Below are positions 26,954-35,555 of a DNA stretch of 64,000 bases, piece after piece. The stretch spans positions 177,460-241,459 of the forward strand of contig CAMAXF010000002.1 of the NCBI GenBank assembly GCA_945862305.1, read 5' to 3'. Below the pieces are notes generated by a model. The model was not told the DNA's origin, searched no databases, and saw only the letters and a list, made by a program, of their open reading frames with translations. The DNA is from Bordetella parapertussis. Its GTDB lineage: Bacteria; Pseudomonadota; Gammaproteobacteria; Burkholderiales; Burkholderiaceae_A. A program made the position numbers and the translations under genes. Every line of letters begins with the position of its first letter. Position 1 is the stretch's first letter.

Positions 26954-28165
26954 CTAGAGCCGAGATGTGACGAGGGATCGCCAGAAACGCGCCCCCAACG
27001 GAATGAGCCGGTCGTTGAAGTCGTAGCTGGGGTTGTGCAGGGCGCAGGGGCCAAGGCCGTGGCCTGTGAGGCGGTGATCCCCAGAGAGGTCACCATTCCC
27101 CAAGAAAATATAACTGCCCGGGCGCTCCAGCAGCATATAGGCGAAATCCTCCGCACCCATGGTGGGCTCCACCGGGACGATCACCTGCTCCGAGCCCACC
27201 AAATCTCGTGCCACGGCGGCCACACTGGCGGTGGTCTCGGGGTGATTGATGGTGGGTGGATACTGGCGGTCGAAGGTGAGTTGTGCCTGCGCGCCGAAGG
27301 CGGCCGGAAGCTGACTACAAATTCTCGCAAGGCCCTCCTCCACCACATCAAGCGCTGCAATGCTGAAGGTTCTCACTGTGCCACGCAGCAGGCACTGGTC
27401 TGGAATGACATTCACGGCCTCGCCCGCCTGCACCTGGGTGATGGACACCACCACGGGCTCCACGGGCTTGGAGGTGCGCGTGACCACCGACTGAAAGGCC
27501 TGGATCAGGTGGCTTGCCACCAGCACCGGGTCGACCCCCAGGTGGGGCATGGCCGCATGGGCCCCCTTGCCTTTGACGAGCACCTCGATCTGATTCGAGG
27601 AGGCCATCATCGGCCCCGCATTCAGTCCGAAGGTGCCCTCCGGAAGGCCCGGCCAGTTGTGAATGGCATAGACCTCATCGCAGTCGAACCGCTCAAACAG
27701 TCCGTCATCGATCATGGCCTTCGCACCGCCACCACCCTCTTCGGCTGGCTGAAAAATCACATGCACCGTGCCCACGAAATCGTCTCGTGCATCACAGATG
27801 AGCCTGGCGCCTGCAAGCAGCATGGCCGTGTGGCCATCGTGGCCGCAGGCATGCATCTTTCCAGGGTGTCGGCTCGCATGCTCAAAGACATTCTTCTCGG
27901 ACATGGGAAGGGCGTCCATGTCCGCACGAAGGCCAATGGCCCGGCAGGCACCCACGGGGCCCTTGCCCCGACCACGCACCACGCCCACCACACCTGTGCC
28001 CCCGATGCCCACATGCACCTCATCCACAGACATCTCCCGCAGGGCGTTGGCCACGACCTCGGCCGTGCGGTGCTCCTCAAACTTGAGTTCGGGGTGTGCG
28101 TGGATGTCTCTTCGGATGCGCACGAAACCATCGAAGAGGGAGTCGGACTCAGATTGGCGCCACAT
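26954..28165 (-). CDS. M20-family amidohydrolase (hippurate / N-acyl-amino-acid hydrolase type)
   Basis: A 403-residue metal-dependent hydrolase of the M20D/HipO group, which removes acyl groups from amino acids. The metal-site segments are MHACGHDGHTAML (near residue 110), FQPAEEGGGGA and the C-terminal ALHNPSYDFND; the lid domain begins near residue 190. The specific substrate is not predictable. The start at 28165 gives the family N-terminus (RIRRDIHAHPELKFEE follows); the open frame upstream is the shadow of the kinase gene. It begins 7 bases after the sensor-kinase stop on the same strand, so the two may share a transcript although their functions look unrelated. Confidence 0.9.
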   Translation of the reverse strand: MWRQSESDSLFDGFVRIRRDIHAHPELKFEEHRTAEVVANALREMSVDEVHVGIGGTGVVGVVRGRGKGPVGACRAIGLRADMDALPMSEKNVFEHASRHPGKMHACGHDGHTAMLLAGARLICDARDDFVGTVHVIFQPAEEGGGGAKAMIDDGLFERFDCDEVYAIHNWPGLPEGTFGLNAGPMMASSNQIEVLVKGKGAHAAMPHLGVDPVLVASHLIQAFQSVVTRTSKPVEPVVVSITQVQAGEAVNVIPDQCLLRGTVRTFSIAALDVVEEGLARICSQLPAAFGAQAQLTFDRQYPPTINHPETTASVAAVARDLVGSEQVIVPVEPTMGAEDFAYMLLERPGSYIFLGNGDLSGDHRLTGHGLGPCALHNPSYDFNDRLIPLGARFWRSLVTSRL

Positions 28166-28172
28166 GGCCCAA

Positions 28173-29672
28173 TTATCTACCAGCCGGCAGGACGCACCGA
28201 AACAATGTCCCCTCACTCGAGGATGAGACAAGACGAAGTTCTCCCGCACAGGCCACGGCGGCCCGCTCGGCCAGCGAGAGGCCCAGGCCCGTGCCCTGAA
28301 TGGCCCCCACATTCTGGCCCCGAGAGAATGGTCGAAACAGTGCCGGCTGCAGTTCCGCAGGAATGCCAATGCCGCGGTCTTGCACCTCAACAACCACACG
28401 AGCCCCATCGGGCTCGGTCTGCCAGCGAACCTCAATGGGCTGGCCCGCGCCATATTTCAGGGCGTTGCTCAATAAATTGCGGAAGATGAGTTCAATCCAA
28501 ATGGGATCGGCCCAGACCTGCGTGCTCGCATCACCACGGAGCAGCACCTGATCTCTGGTGCGTCCCTCCGCCGTGCAGACCCAGGCCAGCAGGTCATCGA
28601 ACATCTCTGAGAGCACCACATTCCGTGGGCTCGCCTTGTGCTCACCCGACTCCAGCTGGTTGAACTGAAGGGCTTCGGACAAGATCTGCTGGATGCGCCC
28701 CACCGCCCCGTGAAGATTCGAGAAATACTGGTCCACCCGGTCGGCCATGGCCGGCGTGGCCGGCCGCGTAGAAGCCTGCAAGAGGTCTGCACCGGTGGTC
28801 AACACACTCAAGGGTGTTCTGAGTTCGTGGCTCAGGATTCGAATGATTCGGCTCCTGAAATCGGCCACCTCCTGCTGCTGCATCGCCAGCCGGCTCGCAC
28901 CCTCCTCTGTGGCCTCAAGCCGTGCGTCATAGACGGTGGCCAGCAGGCCCGCCACATTGACCAGCATCAGCATGAGAAAAATCACCACGGCCAGCCAGGC
29001 GTTTTCCGCCAGGCTTGCAAAGAGGCCCGGCTCTGCGATCTCCAGGGTGGCCGTGAGGCAGACACTCTGGTCTGCAAAACGAGTGCCCGACATGGCCAGG
29101 TAGTGCATGCCCGAGGCACCAAGACCCAGGGCCAGCCCGACCGCCAACAGCCGAGCAAGGCCAATTTTTCGCCCGGCCCGCGCGGACCATTTCAGAATTC
29201 GAAAGGCCAAGAGGCTCAGGCCGTAGGCCACCAAGAATGCTGCCACGACGCTGCCAGGGCTGTAGCTTGGCCTTGGTGAAATGGTCAGGGCCAGCATGCC
29301 CAGGTAATGCATGGCCACGATGCCTGTGGCAGTGAGCAGGGGAGCGGCGAACCCCACCCAACGAGGCCCTCGCTGGCGTAGGCTGGCCACCAGCAGGCCT
29401 ACACTTGCCGCCATGGCCGGTAGGAATGAGAATGCCGTCATGCCAACATCAAAGGACAGCCCAATCGGCACCTGCAGGGCGAGCATGCCAATGAAGTGCA
29501 TCGACCAGATCCCCGTGGCCAAGGACAATGCCGCACCCCCAGCCCAGAGCAGTCGCAGCCGGCCCATGGCGCTCGCAGCCCGCAGGGTCATGGCAACCGC
29601 CGTCATCCCAGAGGTCGTGACGGCCAGCACCGAGAGGAACACCAGCCCAAACTGGTGGCTAAACACCATCAT
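28173..29672 (-). CDS. MHYT-domain membrane sensor histidine kinase
   Basis: A 499-residue kinase. Residues 1-245 are an MHYT sensor with seven hydrophobic segments and three motif copies (MHFIGM 58-63, MHYLGM 121-126, MHYLAM 189-194); MHYT domains are proposed to bind copper and sense O2, CO or NO. The kinase core follows directly: H-box ILSHELRTPLSV with the phospho-accepting His282, N-box NLLSNALKYG, and glycine boxes DRGIGIP and GTGLGLSLAE. There is no receiver domain. It is divergent from the response-regulator gene with only 21 bases between start codons, so the two probably form a pair. Downstream on the same strand is the M20 hydrolase. Confidence 0.93.
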   Translation of the reverse strand: MMVFSHQFGLVFLSVLAVTTSGMTAVAMTLRAASAMGRLRLLWAGGAALSLATGIWSMHFIGMLALQVPIGLSFDVGMTAFSFLPAMAASVGLLVASLRQRGPRWVGFAAPLLTATGIVAMHYLGMLALTISPRPSYSPGSVVAAFLVAYGLSLLAFRILKWSARAGRKIGLARLLAVGLALGLGASGMHYLAMSGTRFADQSVCLTATLEIAEPGLFASLAENAWLAVVIFLMLMLVNVAGLLATVYDARLEATEEGASRLAMQQQEVADFRSRIIRILSHELRTPLSVLTTGADLLQASTRPATPAMADRVDQYFSNLHGAVGRIQQILSEALQFNQLESGEHKASPRNVVLSEMFDDLLAWVCTAEGRTRDQVLLRGDASTQVWADPIWIELIFRNLLSNALKYGAGQPIEVRWQTEPDGARVVVEVQDRGIGIPAELQPALFRPFSRGQNVGAIQGTGLGLSLAERAAVACAGELRLVSSSSEGTLFRCVLPAGR

Positions 29673-29693
29673 TTAAATCACCCCCCCACCGCC

Positions 29694-30311
29694 ATGCGAA
29701 TTCTCATTGTTGAAGACGACGCCAACCTTCGCCCCCTGGAGCGCGACCTGCTGGAGTCGATGGGCCACGAGGTGGACGAGGCCACCAATGCCGACGATGC
29801 ACTGGCCATGCTCCGAGGCGACCCCGACATTGAACTCGTTCTGCTCGACCTCGGCCTGCCGCCCGCTCCCCAAGACATCACCGAGGGCATTCGCTTTCTG
29901 AGTGAGGCCATGCGCTGGAACCACACCATCAAGGTGATCGTCGTGTCGGGCCAGAGCCACCCCGACGCCCTCATGCGCTGCGTCGAGTGCGGTGCATTCG
30001 ATATCCTGGCCAAGCCCTTCCGACGCCAGGCTGTCGAGACTGCACTCGCCCGCGCCCTGCTCTACAGCACCGCAAGCAAACAACTGCGTGATCATGGCAA
30101 GAAGTACCCCGTGACCGTGGTGGCCGATGCCACCTCCGAGGAAGGCCTCAAGCTTGCGCGCGAGGAAGTGATGGTCAAGATCATCCGTTCGGTCCTGGTT
30201 GAAACCAATTTCAATGTGTCTGAAACTGCTCGCCGGCTCAACATCACCCGAGAGCACCTGTACTACTTCATGAAAAAGTACGGCATTGAGCGCCCCCCTG
30301 ACCAGCATTGA
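29694..30311 (+). CDS. Response regulator, receiver domain plus Fis-type helix-turn-helix
   Basis: A 205-residue regulator. The receiver (residues 1-122) has the acidic pair ED-D at 7-9, the phospho-acceptor Asp52 in LVLLDLGLPP, Ser85 in VVSGQ in place of the usual Thr, and Lys107 in LAKPF. A short insertion (PAPQDITEG) follows Asp52 where most receivers have two or three residues before the glycine. The C-terminus (~170-200, NVSETARRLNITREHLYYFMKKYGI) is a Fis/NtrC-type helix-turn-helix without an AAA+ domain, as in ActR/PrrA-like regulators. The ATG at 29694 is preceded by a C-rich stretch with no Shine-Dalgarno sequence. The likely partner is the divergent MHYT kinase; the likely target is the pilus operon 119 bases downstream (inference). 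Confidence 0.9.
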   Translation: MRILIVEDDANLRPLERDLLESMGHEVDEATNADDALAMLRGDPDIELVLLDLGLPPAPQDITEGIRFLSEAMRWNHTIKVIVVSGQSHPDALMRCVECGAFDILAKPFRRQAVETALARALLYSTASKQLRDHGKKYPVTVVADATSEEGLKLAREEVMVKIIRSVLVETNFNVSETARRLNITREHLYYFMKKYGIERPPDQH

Positions 30312-30430
30312 TTTTTAGGCCGTCAAACTTCCTGACATCAGACGTACAGCAGTCTCGCAACCAGACCCGCTGACCATCAGAGTCTCATCCGAAGCCATGC
30401 CAGCCCGGCACGGCCCCACAAGGAGAGACC

Positions 30431-30913
30431 ATGACCCTTCGTTCCAACATTCAATCCGCCCTGGCCTTGACGCTGGTGGCCGCCTCCATCTCCACCGCGC
30501 AGGCCGAAACCGCTAGCAGTAGTTTTCAGGTCGGCATGGAAGTCAGCGCGACCTGCTCCATCACAGCCGCTGACATGACCTTCAGTGGCATCACGACGGG
30601 CACCACGTCGCAGAACGATGCAGCAGCAGACATTTCTGTGAATTGTTCCCAAGGTGCGCCCTACGCAATATCCCTGAGCGACGGTTCAAACTTCTCTGGA
30701 GGTCGACGTCTGAAGAGTGGTAACAGCTTCATCAACTATTCCCTGTTCATGGACGTTAATCGCTCATCCAGCTGGTCCACTACTAACACTCTCGAGTTCG
30801 TTGGCTCCGGTACCACCCAAGTCCACACCGTCTACGGCCGTATTCCATCGGGCCAGTCGGTGCCCAACATGGGCAGCTACGCCGACACCATCGTTGCCAC
30901 TGTGAGCTACTGA
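30431..30913 (+). CDS. Pilin-like subunit, spore coat protein U (SCPU) domain
   Basis: A 160-residue secreted protein with a clear signal peptide (residues 1-25, ending STAQA) and a mature beta-sandwich with paired cysteines (ATCSIT near residue 45 and VNCSQG near residue 75). The C-terminus IPSGQSVPNMGSYADTIVATVSY is the SCPU donor/edge-strand signature of archaic (Csu-type) chaperone-usher pili. A strong AGGAGAG precedes the ATG. It is the only structural subunit found in the cluster; its stop overlaps the chaperone start (TGATG). By eye it is somewhat less GC-rich than its neighbours, as often seen for surface proteins. Confidence 0.9.
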   Translation: MTLRSNIQSALALTLVAASISTAQAETASSSFQVGMEVSATCSITAADMTFSGITTGTTSQNDAAADISVNCSQGAPYAISLSDGSNFSGGRRLKSGNSFINYSLFMDVNRSSSWSTTNTLEFVGSGTTQVHTVYGRIPSGQSVPNMGSYADTIVATVSY

Positions 30914-31512
30914 TGATCACCGGCCGCCAGAATCAGACTGCCTGGGGCTGGCGGTCTGGATTGCTGCTCTCGCTCCACCTGCTGCTGCCCTCGGTCGCCC
31001 ATGCGGCCCTGGCGGTCACGCCACCCCAACTCCATCCCGATGAGACCGGCATCGTGGTCACCGAGGTGCAATCGAGCCTCGCGGGTCCGTCGAAGTGGTC
31101 TGTCCGCATGGTGCGCTGGCCGGCCGATGGCTCGGAGCCAACCCCCGTCGAGGCACGCATTTCACCCCGCTTCTTCACCCTGACCCCTGGAGGCCGGCAG
31201 ATGATTCGCGCACAGGTGCGCGATCGCAGCATCTACCACCGCCTGCTGGTCGAACAAATTCCAGAAGGTGACGCCACCAGCCAAGGGCTCGCCTTCCGGT
31301 TTCGCTTCAGCCTGCCCGTCTATCGCCAGGCCCAAGAGCCACAGCCACTCGCGCCAGCCATCCCACTGGTGGCGGGCTGTCACGCCTTTGAGAACCCCGC
31401 CTCACTGGCGGTTCGGCTCATCCTCTCACCGGATGTCCAGGGTCCTCAGACCCTCCTGCCCGGCGAGCGTGCTGAACTTTGCCGCCGCGCCCAGACTGCT
31501 TCACATCCCTAA
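30913..31512 (+). CDS. Periplasmic pilus-assembly chaperone (archaic/Csu type)
   Basis: A 199-residue protein with a signal peptide (residues ~1-33, ending AHAA). The N-terminal domain has the immunoglobulin-like chaperone pattern: ALAVTPPQLHPDETGIVVTEVQSS, then WSVRMVRWPAD and RFFTLTPGGRQMIRAQ, equivalent to the subunit-capping edge, and later FRFRFSLPVYR. Chaperones of this class hold SCPU subunits in the periplasm and hand them to the usher. It is shorter than typical CsuC (about 240-280), mainly in the C-terminal domain. Start and stop overlap both neighbours by one base (TGATG, TAATG), so translation is coupled. Confidence 0.85.
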   Translation: MITGRQNQTAWGWRSGLLLSLHLLLPSVAHAALAVTPPQLHPDETGIVVTEVQSSLAGPSKWSVRMVRWPADGSEPTPVEARISPRFFTLTPGGRQMIRAQVRDRSIYHRLLVEQIPEGDATSQGLAFRFRFSLPVYRQAQEPQPLAPAIPLVAGCHAFENPASLAVRLILSPDVQGPQTLLPGERAELCRRAQTASHP

Positions 31513-33725
31513 TGGGCAGACCATCCTCCGCCAGCCGTGTGGGCTGGTGGTGGCCTGCCGCGATCTCGGTCTGCCTTGCGCTCGCAGGCCTTGCAGGCCT
31601 GAGGTCCGCCCACGCCACACCGCCTGAGACCATTGAAGAGCCACAGCTGCTGGCGGTCGAGATCAACGGGGTTCAGATCAGTCGGGGCGCATGGGTGATG
31701 GCCGCACAGGACCAGACCTGCTGGGTTCAGGCCGGACTGCTGTCGTCCATGGTCGACCCCGCACATGTCGAACAACACACCCTGCAGGGCGAGGCCTTCG
31801 AACGGGTATCAGCCGATGCGGTGACCTGCGAGGTGCAGTCGGCGGGCGCCCTGGCGCAATGGCGGGTTCCAGCCCACCTTCTCCGGCAGCAGCCCCTGCG
31901 TCTCGGGTCCGCCCCGGGTTCACCCCTGTCATACGAGACCATCCCGAGCCTGGCCATCGACCTCCTCAGCGCGTCGGGGCGCTGGGGCGTGGGGCTCACC
32001 GCAAGCCACGGGCTCACACAGTTTCAGTGGCAAGGGGCGGGAGCCTCGGCCCAGTGGTCTCTGGATCAACTCACACCCAGTGGCGCACAGGTCTCGCTCG
32101 GCCACCTGGCCCTGGCCGAAGGGCTGCTCGGCACGCCCGCCGTTCGTCCGTCTGTGCGCATCACCAACCAGGCACGATTTCTTCGTCAGCATGCCACTGC
32201 CCATGCGGAGCTGCTGCTCAGCCATCCCAGTCGCATCCGCATGCTCGACGCCAACGGGCAACAGGTCTATGCCACCAGCTTGTTGCGGCCTGGCCGCCTT
32301 CTGGTCGAGGGCTTCGGCGTGGGCCAGCAGCCGGGCATCATGACCATTGAGGTCACAGGCCTGGATGGCCAACGGTCTCAGCTGCTGGTGCCCTGGGTGG
32401 GCAGCCCCCTGCTGCTTGCGCCATCGGAGCAGATCTGGGAGCTTCAGGGCCATGCAACGGGCGCAGAAGGACATGTCCAGCGCGGTCTGAGCGTTCACGA
32501 GACGCTGCGGCTCGGAGGCGCCCTTCAGGGTGATGACCCGTCCGCCCACGCCACCGTGTCGAGCCGTCGTTGGGCGGGATGGCTCGTGTCTTCTGGCCTT
32601 GGCGCCCGGTGTGCAGCCCAGTGCAGCGGCGAGGCCATGACCCAGGTGCAGTGGAGGCCAACACGCCAGTGGTCGATCAGTTCCGACTGGCGACACCTTC
32701 AACAGAGCAAGGGCTTTGGCGGCACACTCACCCACCACATGGGGGCCTGGGGAAGCCTGCAGTTGCAGTGGAGCCGGGCCGCCGAGCGGCTTCAAAGCCT
32801 CTCATGGACACGACGCCTGCCTGGACTTGCTCAGTTTCAGCTGCAACTTCGCGACGCGCCATTGGGCATTGGTGGCCGGGCTCTGCTGCTCTCCATGGTG
32901 ATTCCCCTCGATGACCGTCGCTCGGTTCAGGTGCTCACCGAAAAGAACCAAGCCGATGGCCTCCAACACCAGGTCGCATTTCGGCAACGTGTCAGCGGCT
33001 TACAAGGCGAATCGATGGGTCTTGTGCGCCGCTCCGGGCGACTGCCGAGTCAGGAACTGCTGCTTCGAAGCGAGCGCTCCGGATACGATCTGCAGGTCTC
33101 TGCGCGACAATCTGCAGACCAGCCCGTCGTGGTGACCTATCAGGCATCGAGCCGTGTGTGGATCACTGGCCAAGGCATTCACCTCGGGCGCGTTGGTGAG
33201 CAGAACCTACTGCTCCACGACATTGGCACGCCAGGCATACCGGTTCGACAGCGTGGCCGAGGCCATCAGCTCAGCAACGCACAGGGTGTGGCCAGCTTCC
33301 CCAATGTGCCCGCACACAGCCGCGCCGAATTTGAAGTGGACCAGCGTCGCCTTCCGCTGGGCGTGGTGGCCTCGGGCACGGCCAGTCATCTGATGACTCT
33401 GTCGCGTCGAGCCTATCGACTTCAAGCCCACGTGGCCGTGGAGACGCCGCCGAGCCTGAGACTTCCGCAGACGCCCCACCGAGACAATCCCATTCAGCAG
33501 GTAAGCGATGCCAACGGCCGACCCGTGGCCTTCACAGCCGATGGCCACCTGGACTGGACGGACCAGACCAGGGGGCCGCTGCAAATTCAGTTCAAAGACG
33601 GCAGCCTCTCATGCCACCGCCAGCAAGGCCGTGACACCCTAGACTGCACACCAGACGCTAAATTGCCGCGCCCATCATTTGATTTGGAAGCCACAGTGCC
33701 AAGTCTGGAACAAACGCCAGGATGA
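31512..33725 (+). CDS. Outer-membrane usher of the chaperone-usher system
   Basis: A 737-residue protein with a signal peptide (residues 1-33, VCLALAGLAGLRSAHA). Its central part carries typical usher sequence: SHPSRIRMLDANGQQVYATSL and GRLLVEGFGVGQQPGIMTIEV (plug/middle-domain region), beta-barrel strands through ~600, and C-terminal small domains (GQGIHLGRVGEQNLLLHDIGTPGI; RRAYRLQAHV). It is about 100 residues shorter than FimD, as common for archaic ushers. The start at 31512 (TAATG with the chaperone stop) is preferred over the longer frame from 31479. There is no tip-adhesin gene after it; instead its last 68 bases overlap dctM on the other strand. Confidence 0.88.
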   Translation: MGRPSSASRVGWWWPAAISVCLALAGLAGLRSAHATPPETIEEPQLLAVEINGVQISRGAWVMAAQDQTCWVQAGLLSSMVDPAHVEQHTLQGEAFERVSADAVTCEVQSAGALAQWRVPAHLLRQQPLRLGSAPGSPLSYETIPSLAIDLLSASGRWGVGLTASHGLTQFQWQGAGASAQWSLDQLTPSGAQVSLGHLALAEGLLGTPAVRPSVRITNQARFLRQHATAHAELLLSHPSRIRMLDANGQQVYATSLLRPGRLLVEGFGVGQQPGIMTIEVTGLDGQRSQLLVPWVGSPLLLAPSEQIWELQGHATGAEGHVQRGLSVHETLRLGGALQGDDPSAHATVSSRRWAGWLVSSGLGARCAAQCSGEAMTQVQWRPTRQWSISSDWRHLQQSKGFGGTLTHHMGAWGSLQLQWSRAAERLQSLSWTRRLPGLAQFQLQLRDAPLGIGGRALLLSMVIPLDDRRSVQVLTEKNQADGLQHQVAFRQRVSGLQGESMGLVRRSGRLPSQELLLRSERSGYDLQVSARQSADQPVVVTYQASSRVWITGQGIHLGRVGEQNLLLHDIGTPGIPVRQRGRGHQLSNAQGVASFPNVPAHSRAEFEVDQRRLPLGVVASGTASHLMTLSRRAYRLQAHVAVETPPSLRLPQTPHRDNPIQQVSDANGRPVAFTADGHLDWTDQTRGPLQIQFKDGSLSCHRQQGRDTLDCTPDAKLPRPSFDLEATVPSLEQTPG

Positions 33726-34989
33726 CCATGGAGAGCATCATGAGCAGCACGAAGGGCATTGAGCCAATCAGGATGTCCTTGATGGACACATTCGGCACCA
33801 CACCCTTCAAGACATAAAGGTTCAAGCCCACAGGCGGTGTGATGAGGCCAATCTCCATGTTGATGGTAAGCATCACAGCAAACCAGATCAGGTCGAAGTT
33901 GTTGGCCTCCAGCACCGGCGTGAGGATTGGCATGACCATGAGAATGATGGCCACAGGCGGCAGAAACATGCCTGCAATCAGCAAGAAGAAATTGATGGCC
34001 AGCATCAAGACCCAACGATTCAGACCAAGGTCCACCAGCCACTGGGCAGCCGTCTGGGTCACATACAAGAGCGACATCATGTAAGAGAAGGCTGCCGCGG
34101 CCGCGATGATCAGCAGGATCATCGTCGACTCACGCACCGTCTCTCTGAAGATGCGCCACTGGGACTCTTTCGTGCGGGCCTTGTAGATCACCACCACCAG
34201 CGCCATGGCCAGGGCCGCTGAGATGGCCGCCACCTCGGAGGGCGTGGCGATACCACCGTACATGGCATAGCCAATCATGATCACAATCATGATGAAGGGA
34301 GAAACCCGGCCCAACCCCTCGAACTTCTCCTTCATGGAATATCGGCGGGCCGCCAATGCTCTCGCGGCCGCAGTGCCTGTTGGCCCGGTGATGAGGCTGG
34401 CCACCCAGGCATAGATTGCGAACATCAGCACCAGCATGATGCCGGGGATCACACCAGCCAGAAACAACCGGCCAATCGACGTCTCCGTGGCAATACCATA
34501 GAGAATCATGGTGATCGATGGCGGAATGAGAATGCCCAGGGTTCCACCAGCGCAGACCGAGCCGGTGGCCAGCCGAACGGGAATGCCCCGCTGAATCATC
34601 TCTGGCACGCCGGCCTTGCCGATCGCAGCCGCTGTGGCAGGGCTTGATCCACTGATCGCACTGAAGAGGCCGCAGGCCAGAATGTTGGCAATCACCAAGC
34701 CTCCCGGCACGCGGTCGAGCCAGCGGTGAAGTGACTCATAAATGTCGCGTCCTGCGTTGGTGCTGCCAATCGCAGCGCCCAGCAGAATAAAGAGGGGAAT
34801 GGTGAGCAGGGCAAAGGATGCAAGCTCATCAATCATCACCAAAGGAATATTGGCAAGACTCCCCACGCCATTGAACGCCACCAGAAAGCCGGCGGCCACC
34901 AGGCTCAATCCCCAGGCAATCGGAAGGCCAGAGAACAAGACCACCAGGGTCACAAGGAGGATCAAACCCCCGATCTGCAGTTCATTCAT
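33658..34989 (-). CDS. dctM: TRAP transporter large permease subunit
   Basis: A 443-residue inner-membrane protein with about twelve hydrophobic segments, the ion-coupled transport subunit of a tripartite ATP-independent periplasmic transporter. DctM features include LPIAWGLSLVAAGFL, the GSSPATAAAIGKAGVPEM segment with GTLGILIPPSITMILYG, and the C-terminal ITPPVGLNLYVLKG. The start ATG at 34989 overlaps the dctQ stop (ATGA). The 3' end overlaps the usher gene by 68 bases in antisense. Solute unknown (typically C4-dicarboxylates, keto acids or other organic acids). Confidence 0.95.
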   Translation of the reverse strand: MNELQIGGLILLVTLVVLFSGLPIAWGLSLVAAGFLVAFNGVGSLANIPLVMIDELASFALLTIPLFILLGAAIGSTNAGRDIYESLHRWLDRVPGGLVIANILACGLFSAISGSSPATAAAIGKAGVPEMIQRGIPVRLATGSVCAGGTLGILIPPSITMILYGIATETSIGRLFLAGVIPGIMLVLMFAIYAWVASLITGPTGTAAARALAARRYSMKEKFEGLGRVSPFIMIVIMIGYAMYGGIATPSEVAAISAALAMALVVVIYKARTKESQWRIFRETVRESTMILLIIAAAAAFSYMMSLLYVTQTAAQWLVDLGLNRWVLMLAINFFLLIAGMFLPPVAIILMVMPILTPVLEANNFDLIWFAVMLTINMEIGLITPPVGLNLYVLKGVVPNVSIKDILIGSMPFVLLMMLSMVILAFVPDLALWLPNQMMGAAI

Positions 34990-35489
34990 GCGGGCTGCTC
35001 CTGCAGTTCTGGGCGAAAGAAGAGCATGATCTCCGCTACATACTGGGCCGAGGTCATAAAGAATCCAATGGGCATGGTTGCGTAGAGCGGCCACTTGTAG
35101 GGCGCCCAGACGCTCTCGGTGCGCTCACCCTTCATGAAAGAGTCCATGGTGAACTCGAGGCCCAGCGTGCCCAAGAAAAGGGTGGCTGCAAGGCCAACCA
35201 CCAGCGTGACGCCCACGAGGGCCCTCGCAGCCGAGGGCGGCAGATACACCGAGAGAAGATCCACACCCACGTGCCCCTTGGTCTTTAATGTGTAGGGGCT
35301 CGCCAGAAACAGCGAGCAGACCATCAGGAAGACGCTCAACTCCAACTCCCAGGAGGTGGAGTACCCCAGGGTGCGATAAAGCACCATCCAACAGATCACG
35401 ATCGTCGCCACCGACAGCAAGGCCGCCGCCACAAGCGCCATGGCATCGCAGACCCGGCTCATCCCTTGAACATAACTTTTCATGGTCAT
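34986..35489 (-). CDS. dctQ: TRAP transporter small permease subunit
   Basis: A 167-residue membrane protein with four hydrophobic segments. It pairs with DctM to form the membrane part of the TRAP system. Typical DctQ features are the first helix VAAALLSVATIVICWMVLYR, WELELSVFLMVCSLFLASPYTLK and GHVGVDLL. ATGs at 35489 and 35483 are both possible; the frame is open a few codons further to a TTG at 35507, which would run into the terminator. It lies 66 bases after dctP, separated from it by a strong hairpin terminator. Confidence 0.92.
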   Translation of the reverse strand: MTMKSYVQGMSRVCDAMALVAAALLSVATIVICWMVLYRTLGYSTSWELELSVFLMVCSLFLASPYTLKTKGHVGVDLLSVYLPPSAARALVGVTLVVGLAATLFLGTLGLEFTMDSFMKGERTESVWAPYKWPLYATMPIGFFMTSAQYVAEIMLFFRPELQEQPA

Positions 35490-35502
35490 CCACCCATCAC
35501 GG

Positions 35503-35543
35503 GGCAAAAAAAAGCCGGGTGCCTCAAGAGAGGGGCACCCGGC
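35503..35543 (-). terminator. Intercistronic Rho-independent terminator between dctP and dctQ
   Basis: A perfect 10-base stem, GCCGGGTGCC (35514-35523) with GGCACCCGGC (35534-35543), is followed on the minus strand by eight T residues (plus-strand A run 35506-35513). It begins 12 bases after the dctP stop. Partial termination here would give more of the binding protein than of the membrane subunits. Confidence 0.93.
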
Positions 35544-35555
35544 ATGGTCAGGACA

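Noticed and set aside
27035..28489. A 484-codon open frame on the plus strand
   Set aside because: Antisense to the M20 hydrolase and the end of the kinase gene; no domain signal.
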